In this document: positions 56,973-64,000 of the stretch, piece after piece
How positions within the stretch are numbered: the first letter of the stretch is position 1
Layout: each line of letters begins with the position of its first letter
Assembly (NCBI GenBank): GCA_003244145.1
Contig: QHBM01000013.1
Coordinates: 1 to 64,000 of the forward strand
Reading direction: 5' to 3'
From: Chthoniobacterales bacterium
GTDB taxonomy: Bacteria; Verrucomicrobiota; Verrucomicrobiia; Chthoniobacterales; UBA10450
Length of the DNA: 64,000 nucleotides
Notes under the pieces: generated by a model
The model's database searches: none
Told to the model about the DNA's origin: nothing
Seen by the model: the letters and a program-made list of their open reading frames with translations, nothing else
Position numbers and translations under genes: made by a program

Positions 56973-59123
56973 TTACTTCGTGAAAATCCCCGCGTAATCC
57001 AAATAACCCTTGAAGTCGCCCAGCTCAAAGTACGGCTGGAGCCGCTCGACCCGCGTCGAGCCAAATCCTGTCTGCCGAGCAGCGAAACAGAGTAGCTCCT
57101 GGGGGATTGGATTGCGGTGCGTAGGGTCGAGGTAGAAGCTGTAGGCCGGGACCCGGGCGCATTCCGGATTAGGCGTTTCAAAGATAGCGGTGCCTTGAGG
57201 ACATAAAACCCGAAAACTCTCGCGGAACAGGTCGAAGAGCTGAGCAAAGGGAAGGTGCTCGACGATATGGAACCCGGTCACCAGCGACAATGAAGCGGAA
57301 GGGAGATCCCGCAGGTACGCGATCGCATCCGCGCATTCGACCTTCAAGCCACGAGAACGGCATTCCTCCACCATGCAAACATTCAGGTCCACGCCCACGC
57401 CCTGGTAACTCTGTTCGCGTAGAAGTTCGAGCCATTCGCCCCGCCCACACCCAAGGTCGACCGCCGAAGCGTTTCCAGTAGTGGCTTTGCTCTCTTCAAC
57501 AACCGGCATATAGAAACGCAGGCGCGCGGTGATCAATTCGCGATCGCCCCGAAATTGGTTTTCAAAGGCCAGATAAAAAGCATCCGTCTCATGCTTCTTT
57601 AAATCTTCGCTTAGGGAAGGTGCGATGGCTCTAAAGGTCTCGGTCGACTCCGCGCGCAAGAGATGCGCCTGGATGATGGCAAAGGAAGCTTGCGCGGCAT
57701 TGACCCTATCGCGCAGGCTTCCGACCTCGGTCACCAGGGCAGAGTCAGGAAGAGCTCTCGCCTGCAACGCCTCGAACCCGCCGCGAATCTCGGCCAAGCG
57801 TTCTTGCTGTTCTCTCAGTTGACGTTCCTCTTCGATGGTCTGCTCTTCCTGGGCTCGAATGAAGCCCTGCATCTCCGCCAGTTGTCCCTTGGCCCGCTCT
57901 AATTCCTCGCCGGTCAGGTGATAACGCGCGCAAACATCGTTCTGGTATTCGATGAGTTTAAGATTGAACTCTTCCAGCTGACGCCGCTGCTCCTCGAATC
58001 GCTTTTGTTCTTCGGATCTATGCGCCCGTTGATCGTCGACGAATTGTTGTAGTTCGGACAATTGCCGTTGCTCTTCGGCTGTTTGCTTCTGCTGCGCAGC
58101 CACCGAGGCCTGCATCATTTCACGCGCTTGCGTCAGTTGACCTTGTTGCTCCTCGAGTAGGCGGGAGTCTTCCGCGTTTTGCCGGTGCTGGGCATTAACA
58201 AATTCCTGCAGTTCGGTCAGTCGGCGGCCGTCCTCCTGCCGCTCCTCGGCTAGTTCTCGCGCTAGCTCGGTCAATTGCCGATGTTCTTCCACCCTCTGCC
58301 TCTCCTGCTCCCGAACGAAATTCTGGAGGTCCAATAATTGTCTCTTGTCTAGAAGTTGTTGCGCGGCAGCTTCCTCGAAACGCGCACTGATTTCCCCCTG
58401 AAAGGCTATAAGCTTGTAGCTCAGATCAAGGAGCTGTCTTTGCTGTTCTTCCATGCGTCCGTTCTGCTCTCGGACGCGTCCTTCCTGCCTGGTCGATTCC
58501 GATCGGCGCTCCTCAATCTTACGTTCGAGTTCGGCCAATTGTTGACTTTGTCGCCCCACGAGATGTTCCGCTTCCGTGGCCCGTCTACGATGTCGTTCCG
58601 CCCGCTCTTCCTGTTCCGTAATTTGACGAGCCAGGTCGCCCAACTGTTGATTGTCTTGCTCGGCTCGCTTCTCCTGTTGCTGTCGGAATTCCACCAAATG
58701 GCGTTGTTGCTCGTCACCTCGCCGTCCTTGGTCGGAAGTGCGCGTCTCAAGCAGCGTAAATTTTTGGCGAAGCCATTCAGCGGTCTCGAGAATGGATTCA
58801 ACCGCGCCGATGAGCGATTCATTGACGGCGCCTTGATTGCGGCGAAGGCCCCGTAGAAAGCGCGGCCATCGACGGACATCGTCATTTTTCGACGCGGCGC
58901 GATCGAGTGCGCCGTGCGCTCGCTTCAGGCGGGGTTTTTCCGGGAACTGCTTGCTCGGGAGCGACTCTTGGGGGGGCATCGCTTCCGGGCTAGAACTTGC
59001 CAGGACCAATGCCGGCTGAGGTTCTTGGTCCGGTTGGGCTTTCTCAAGTGCAAGCTTCCTCTTCCGCACTTCGCTGCGGACCTTCTGCAGCAATGCCTCG
59101 GGATCGTTATGACCGTTTTGCAT
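56973..59123 (-). CDS. long coiled-coil protein with C-terminal SAM-dependent methyltransferase domain
   Basis: ~400 aa Q/E/R-rich heptad region followed by SAVDLGCGRGEWLELLREQSYQGVGVDLNVCMVEECRSRGLKVECADAIAYLRDLPSASLSLVTGFHIVEHLPF. Confidence 0.85.
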   Translation of the reverse strand: MQNGHNDPEALLQKVRSEVRKRKLALEKAQPDQEPQPALVLASSSPEAMPPQESLPSKQFPEKPRLKRAHGALDRAASKNDDVRRWPRFLRGLRRNQGAVNESLIGAVESILETAEWLRQKFTLLETRTSDQGRRGDEQQRHLVEFRQQQEKRAEQDNQQLGDLARQITEQEERAERHRRRATEAEHLVGRQSQQLAELERKIEERRSESTRQEGRVREQNGRMEEQQRQLLDLSYKLIAFQGEISARFEEAAAQQLLDKRQLLDLQNFVREQERQRVEEHRQLTELARELAEERQEDGRRLTELQEFVNAQHRQNAEDSRLLEEQQGQLTQAREMMQASVAAQQKQTAEEQRQLSELQQFVDDQRAHRSEEQKRFEEQRRQLEEFNLKLIEYQNDVCARYHLTGEELERAKGQLAEMQGFIRAQEEQTIEEERQLREQQERLAEIRGGFEALQARALPDSALVTEVGSLRDRVNAAQASFAIIQAHLLRAESTETFRAIAPSLSEDLKKHETDAFYLAFENQFRGDRELITARLRFYMPVVEESKATTGNASAVDLGCGRGEWLELLREQSYQGVGVDLNVCMVEECRSRGLKVECADAIAYLRDLPSASLSLVTGFHIVEHLPFAQLFDLFRESFRVLCPQGTAIFETPNPECARVPAYSFYLDPTHRNPIPQELLCFAARQTGFGSTRVERLQPYFELGDFKGYLDYAGIFTK

Positions 59124-59429
59124 GGAATTTAGCTTTACTCACCTTGGGTAAAAGAATTTTGCCGCACGAAAAAAGGATCATCATTGATGGGGCTTTAATG
59201 TGATCTCAAATGGCCCCTGGTTCAAGCTCTCGTTCGGGACGCGACCGATGGAGTCCTTCCATTGACACCCAACCCGAGCGACCTCCCAGGCTGGCCAAGT
59301 GTTTGCGGAATCGTTCTTCAGGCCTCGCTCTGGCGGCGGAGGGGGTTTGATGTTGGCATGGGGGCAATCCTGGCTAACAATCGCATTATGAAGGTATTTC
59401 AGCTGCAACCAGTCCAGCCCCGTCCCGTC

Positions 59430-59612
59430 GTGGCCAAGGCCTTGGAGTGCGAGACGATTGCTCTGAGGGGCACGTCGGGTGAGTACCTTGCTTTGTTATC
59501 CGCCCCCGTTATCCGAGTCCCGGCCGATGGTGTTGCCGAAATCCAGGGGTTTTACCTTCCGTCGTTTTACGCTTTCTGCATCGACTTAGAGGGGGCCTTC
59601 TTTTCGTCCTAA
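59430..59612 (+). pseudogene. C-terminal remnant of a SIS-domain phosphosugar isomerase gene
   Basis: VVAKALECETIALRGTSGEYLALLSAPVIRVPADGVAEIQGFYLPSFYAFCIDLEGAFFSS aligns with the C-terminus of 36408..37031 (VAKAFGLKSIALTGRSGGKLAPLADVAIKVPADDVAEIQELHLPVYHWLSTELEAVFFAE). Confidence 0.75.
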
Positions 59613-60811
59613 TGGCGGCGTCTGATTTCCTAGTGATCGGCGGCGGAATCGTTGGCCTCAGCATTGCGCGAGAACTGAAGAGCCGTTTCTCCGATGCGGC
59701 TGTTACCTTAATCGAAAAAGAGCCTGCCTGCGGCTTGCATGCCAGCGGAAGGAACAGCGGCGTTCTCCACGCCGGCTTCTACTATTCCGCGGATAGCCTG
59801 AAGGCGAAGTTCACCCGAGTTGGCAATGAAGCGATGACTGCTTATTGCGCAGCGCGAAACATTCCGTTGAACAAGTGCGGCAAGCTTGTCGTAGCGAAAA
59901 ACGAAGCTGAGGTGGCCCAGCTCGATGAGCTGCTCCAGCGCGGTGCCCGGAACAAAGTGCCACTGGAAAACCTTACCGAAGAGCAGGCGCGGGAAATCGA
60001 GCCGCGCGTCAAGACTTACCAGCGCGCGATTTTCTCTCCCACGACCTCATCGGGCGACCCGCGCCGGGTTATTCAGGCGATGGAACAGGACGCCAACCGG
60101 GAGGGCATATCGATTATCCGGGGCGAGCGATACCTCAAGCGAGCGCCAGGCGGGATAATCACGCCGAAAGGCCATCTTACCGCGCGACACATTATCAATG
60201 CCGCTGGCCTTTACGCCGACAAGATCGCCTTGGACTTTGGCTTCTCCGAAAAATACCGCATTCTCCCATTCAAAGGTTTGTATTTGCACTCGAACGAACA
60301 GCCTGGAGCGTTGCGGACGAATATTTATCCCGTGCCCGACCTGCGGAATCCCTTTCTTGGTGTGCATTTCACCGTCAAGGACGATGGGCATGTCAAGATT
60401 GGCCCGACCGCGATACCCGCATTCTGGCGCGAACAATACGGCGCCTTTGATAACTTTCGCTTTGGCGAATTCATCGAAATCCTGTTTCGCGAGGCCGGAC
60501 TCATGTTTTCCTCCAGCTTTGATTTCAAACAACTGGCCGTGGAAGAATTAAAGAAGTATTCGCGGCCCCACCTGGTAGCGCTTGCTTCGCAGCTTGCCAC
60601 AGGGGTTGACACCAGGCATTACCGACGCTGGGGTCCACCGGGCATTCGCGCTCAATTGCTCGATATAAAATCACGAAAGCTGGAAATGGATTTTGTGATC
60701 GAAGGCGACGAACGCTCCACTCATCTGTTGAACGCGGTCTCGCCCGGCTGGACCTGCTCGCTCCCCTTTGCGAGTTATGTCGTCGATCGGATCGAGAAAA
60801 TCGCCCGCTAA
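59612..60811 (+). CDS. lhgO: L-2-hydroxyglutarate oxidase-like FAD-dependent oxidoreductase
   Basis: DFLVIGGGIVGLSIARELK…LIEKEPACGLHASGRNSGVLHAGFYYSADSLKAKF…LPFKGLYL…NPFLGVHFT…KIGPTAIPAFWRE. Confidence 0.88.
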   Translation: MAASDFLVIGGGIVGLSIARELKSRFSDAAVTLIEKEPACGLHASGRNSGVLHAGFYYSADSLKAKFTRVGNEAMTAYCAARNIPLNKCGKLVVAKNEAEVAQLDELLQRGARNKVPLENLTEEQAREIEPRVKTYQRAIFSPTTSSGDPRRVIQAMEQDANREGISIIRGERYLKRAPGGIITPKGHLTARHIINAAGLYADKIALDFGFSEKYRILPFKGLYLHSNEQPGALRTNIYPVPDLRNPFLGVHFTVKDDGHVKIGPTAIPAFWREQYGAFDNFRFGEFIEILFREAGLMFSSSFDFKQLAVEELKKYSRPHLVALASQLATGVDTRHYRRWGPPGIRAQLLDIKSRKLEMDFVIEGDERSTHLLNAVSPGWTCSLPFASYVVDRIEKIAR

Positions 60812-60852
60812 TTACGAAACGACGCGCCCTCGCAAACTGCTTCGATAAGACA

Positions 60853-61419
60853 TTAACCTAATCCGCTACGGTCGGCGATCGCCCTTTCAATATGGATGAA
60901 GGCGGCGAGCAGGTTCTCAAAAAGGGGGGCACCGAGTTTTTCTCGGGTGTGTCCGGAATCGGGGGTCGTCAGTCCCGAACGGGCCGCGCACGCGCGTATT
61001 CCGGCCGCCCGGCCGGTTTCCCAATCCGAGGGTGAATCGCCTACCATCCAACAACAATCGCGAGTGAGTCCGTGCTTTTGCATAACCTCAAGAATGAAAC
61101 GCGGCGATGGCTTGCGATACAAGACAGGTTGATCGGGCGCCTCCGGCGCGATGCAGATTCCGGCGAAGAGATCCGCACTTAAACCGAGCAGCTCAAGCAT
61201 TCGAGAATGGACTGATTCCACATCCTCCAGCCGGAAGAGTCCACGGCCTATGCCCGACTGATTCGTGAAGAGAAACAATTTCCAGCCTTGATCCCAGGCC
61301 CTCTTGAGCGCGACGTTTGCCATCGGCACAAGCTGCACTTCGTCCGGCTGATGAAGGTAAGGTTTGTGAGTAATGATCGTTCCATCGCGATCAAGGAAGA
61401 TGGCTACAGGAACAACCAT
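60853..61419 (-). CDS. HAD-IIIA phosphatase (second GmhB-like)
   Basis: VAIFLDRDGTIITHKPYLHQPDEVQLVPMANVAL…LFLFTNQSGIGRGLF…YRKPSPRFILEVMQKHGL…MVGDSPSDWETGRAAGI. Confidence 0.85.
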   Translation of the reverse strand: MVVPVAIFLDRDGTIITHKPYLHQPDEVQLVPMANVALKRAWDQGWKLFLFTNQSGIGRGLFRLEDVESVHSRMLELLGLSADLFAGICIAPEAPDQPVLYRKPSPRFILEVMQKHGLTRDCCWMVGDSPSDWETGRAAGIRACAARSGLTTPDSGHTREKLGAPLFENLLAAFIHIERAIADRSGLG

Positions 61420-61587
61420 TTTACAGTGGGTGCCGAGAATGCATGCTTGGAACTTGCCGGGGATTCGATCACTTGATCGCACGCCCCCAACTCTGACGCA
61501 ACGGGCGCAGCGGACCTTCAGCGCCGCGGCTCGGGTTTTGGTCAAGACGCTTGACGGCCGCGGATACGAACCGTACAGGCTCCTTAG

Positions 61588-62292
61588 GTGTCGTCTCAAG
61601 CATTCTCTCAAAACAAGAAAGCCCGACGGCTGAAAGTTGCCATTCTGGCAATCGTTCTGGTGGCGGGCTTGGTTCTCATGATGCGCGGTGTTAACGTGCT
61701 TGAGCTGGGCGAGCGGAGTATCGTTGCGATTCGCGATGCCGGGCCGGGGATTTTCTTCGTAGCAATGGCGCTCCTCCCCGCCTTAGGCGTGCCGATGCTT
61801 ACCTTTACCCTGACGGCGGGGCCGATGTTCGGGCAACGTCTCGGGATAGGGGTGGTAGTCGTGCTCTCGCTGGCGGCGATCACAGTGAATTTTATCCTGA
61901 GCTACTTCCTGGCGCGCTACACGATGCGGCCCGTTCTGGAGAAATTAATGGCCTGGCTGGGATACAAGCTTCCGAAGATTGGGGAGGGTGACGTCACGGA
62001 TGTGACCATCATCGTTCGCGTAACGCCAGGCATTCCCTTCTTCGCCCAAAACTATCTGCTTGGGTTAGCCGGGGTCCCGTTCCGAAAATACCTCGCGGTT
62101 ACGTGCATTCTTACCTGGACTTTAAGCGCGGCATTTGTGCTCTTCGGCGACGCCCTGATGCGCGGCGAGGGCAAGATCGCATTGATTACGGGCAGCCTGG
62201 TGATAGCGGCGGCGGCGATAACGCACTTGATCCGCAAACATTACTCCAAGAAAAAGCTGCAGTATGCAGCTCACCCGCCGCGAAACGATTGA
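61588..62292 (+). CDS. TVP38/TMEM64 (VTT domain) family membrane protein
   Basis: ALLPALGVPMLTFTLTAGPMFGQRLGIGVVVVLSLAAITVNFILSYFLAR…IIVRVTPGIPFFAQNYLLGLAGVPFRKYLAVT. Confidence 0.82.
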   Translation: MSSQAFSQNKKARRLKVAILAIVLVAGLVLMMRGVNVLELGERSIVAIRDAGPGIFFVAMALLPALGVPMLTFTLTAGPMFGQRLGIGVVVVLSLAAITVNFILSYFLARYTMRPVLEKLMAWLGYKLPKIGEGDVTDVTIIVRVTPGIPFFAQNYLLGLAGVPFRKYLAVTCILTWTLSAAFVLFGDALMRGEGKIALITGSLVIAAAAITHLIRKHYSKKKLQYAAHPPRND

Positions 62293-62322
62293 CGTTTGCG
62301 CGCGAAAAGTTAGCCTTTTGTC

Positions 62323-62853
62323 ATGTCTTCCAATGCGAGAGATGGGTTGCGGGCTGCTATTCGTGATGTAGCTGATTTTCCGAAGGCGGGGATCATCTTT
62401 AAGGACATCACGCCCATCCTCAGCGATGGAAAACTCTTTCGCGCTTCGATCGATCTATTTCTCGAACGGTGTCGCGACAAACAGATCGACAAGATTGTGG
62501 GAATTGACGCGCGCGGCTTCCTTTTTGGCTCGGCCGTAGCCTATGAACTCGCCGTGGGTTTCGTGCCGATTCGTAAGAAGGGCAAGCTGCCTTATAAGAC
62601 GAACCGCGCGGCTTACACGCTGGAATACGGCGAAGCGGAAATGGAGATGCACATTGACGCGATCACGCCGGGTGAACGGATCGTCCTCGTCGATGACCTG
62701 CTGGCTACGGGAGGGACTTCTGCTTCCGCCGCCACCCTTATCCGAAAAATGGGGGGCGATCTCCTGGAAGCACAATTCCTCATCGAACTCGAGTTCCTGC
62801 ACGGTCGCGAAAAACTCGCGCCTACTCCGATTGTCTCCTTCCTAAAGTACTAA
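62323..62853 (+). CDS. apt: adenine phosphoribosyltransferase
   Basis: LRAAIRDVADFPKAGIIFKDITPILSDGKLFRASID…IVGIDARGFLFGSAVAYELAVGFVPIRKKGKLPYKT…YALEYGEAE-type…RIVLVDDLLATGGTSASAATLI. Confidence 0.93.
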   Translation: MSSNARDGLRAAIRDVADFPKAGIIFKDITPILSDGKLFRASIDLFLERCRDKQIDKIVGIDARGFLFGSAVAYELAVGFVPIRKKGKLPYKTNRAAYTLEYGEAEMEMHIDAITPGERIVLVDDLLATGGTSASAATLIRKMGGDLLEAQFLIELEFLHGREKLAPTPIVSFLKY

Positions 62854-62942
62854 GCGAACCTATATCCAATTTCTTCGCGGCGGCCGCGAGCGGAGCCGTT
62901 TGCTCGGCGCGCTCCGGTTGCTCTCTTTTTTTATAATGCACA

Positions 62943-64000
62943 TTATATAACCCGATCATTCCCCCCATCGATGGGGATTTGTGCACCGGTCGTGCGACTA
63001 AAAATTGGGCTGCACAACGTGGCCACCATCTCTCCCACGTCGCGACTCGTTATTTCGGTTCCTAATACGTTATTCTTCCTGTACTCGGCCTCACTTAGCC
63101 CATAATGCGCTGCCCGTTTGGCCACGACATCATTTGTCCAAAGTCCGGTATCGAAAACGGCGTTAGGATGGACCACGTTTATGCGAATACCGTCGCGACC
63201 CCACTCGAGCGCGGCAACGCGCGCGAGTTGAGTTAGCGCGGCCTTCGATGCGCTGTAAGCTGATGCTCCGGGTCCTGGTGCCCGAACATTTTTAGAGCCG
63301 ACGATCACCGCCCTTCCGCTCCGTGGTGCGAGCTTAAGAAATGGATATGCGTCGCGCATGAGAATCAGGTTCGCGTCAAGATTGATCCGCATAACGCGAC
63401 TCCAATCGGTTAATGCAAGTGAACTAATCGGTGTGCTAGGTGGAAAAATTCCTGCGTTTAGAATAAGCATGTCCAATCCTCCAAAGTGTCGGATTGTCAT
63501 CTCGACAATTGATCGCACGTTGCCTTCGTCGCCAAGATCGCGCTGGATTCCGAGCCAGCTGACACTGCTGAACGCTTTTTCCACGGCCGGATTAATATCG
63601 ACCCCGACCACGGCTGCTCCGCGCGTCAATAACGCTTCTGCGCAAGCCCTCCCGATCCCGGAGGCGGCGCCAGTCACAAGGGCAATCTCGCCCGCGAACG
63701 GGGGCGGAGTGCCCTGACCGCGCAACTTCGCCTGCTCCAAGTCCCAATACTCGACCTCGAAAATCGAATTCGCTGGAAGGGCTTTGTAACCGCCGAGAGC
63801 CGTTGCTCGCAAGATGCCTTCGATCGTGTGACGATAGATCTCTTCAACGATAACAACCTCTACCGCCGTCCGCCCCGCTGTGAGCAGGCCCCAGTCCTTA
63901 TCAACTACGACACGCGGCGCCGGATCCAGCATTGTCAATGACTCTGTCCCCGCCATCGTATGGGCCCGAAAGTAAGCGGTATAAGCGAGACGATAAGCGT
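62943..64000 (-). CDS. bifunctional aldolase / short-chain dehydrogenase, paralog of 37036..39012; truncated by window end
   Basis: Frame open to the edge (…AYRLAYTAYFRAHTMAGTESLTMLDPAPRVVVD…); SDR domain ALVTGAASGIGRACAEALLTRGAAVVGVD…TTGAQIPIDGGNDRVI. Confidence 0.88.
   Translation of the reverse strand, partial: AYRLAYTAYFRAHTMAGTESLTMLDPAPRVVVDKDWGLLTAGRTAVEVVIVEEIYRHTIEGILRATALGGYKALPANSIFEVEYWDLEQAKLRGQGTPPPFAGEIALVTGAASGIGRACAEALLTRGAAVVGVDINPAVEKAFSSVSWLGIQRDLGDEGNVRSIVEMTIRHFGGLDMLILNAGIFPPSTPISSLALTDWSRVMRINLDANLILMRDAYPFLKLAPRSGRAVIVGSKNVRAPGPGASAYSASKAALTQLARVAALEWGRDGIRINVVHPNAVFDTGLWTNDVVAKRAAHYGLSEAEYRKNNVLGTEITSRDVGEMVATLCSPIFSRTTGAQIPIDGGNDRVI

Noticed and set aside
62932-62947. 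AT-rich palindrome tataatg-ca-cattata next to the SDR stop codon
   Set aside because: Perfect 7-bp arms, but short, AT-rich and overlapping the stop codon; not sufficient for a terminator or operator call.

Overview
The window is a high-GC bacterial chromosomal segment. Its gene content (Verrucomicrobia-style C-terminal 'NISTR…GGF' repeats, GxxExxY gene, heptad-period intergenic arrays) suggests a soil verrucomicrobium, but that is inference. From left to right it holds: (i) a metal (probably Zn) uptake locus of small His/Cys protein, porin, substrate-binding protein and permease, with no ATPase gene, followed by lysA; (ii) a tightly overlapped hisC-mnmE-pyrD operon; (iii) a cysteine desulfurase, three stand-alone receiver proteins and an exostosin-like glycosyltransferase; (iv) a 3230-aa secreted repeat protein with an embedded matrixin-like zincin motif; (v) a TAT-type protein gene split by two compensating frameshifts; (vi) a region of REP-like repeats, one pair of which brackets a GxxExxY gene; (vii) several tandem paralog pairs and yidD; (viii) a roughly 24-kb surface-polysaccharide island (sugar aminotransferase, epimerases, GDP-heptose-type genes with transaldolase, glycosyltransferases, methyltransferases, YfhO-like protein, coiled-coil methyltransferase) lying between two paralogous aldolase/SDR genes. 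Inside the island, a second YfhO-like gene survives only as an N-terminal stub abutting an RHH/PIN toxin-antitoxin pair and a MazF/PemK-like gene. No rRNA, tRNA or CRISPR array was recognised. All calls come from reading the supplied ORFs and sequence; no database search was run.
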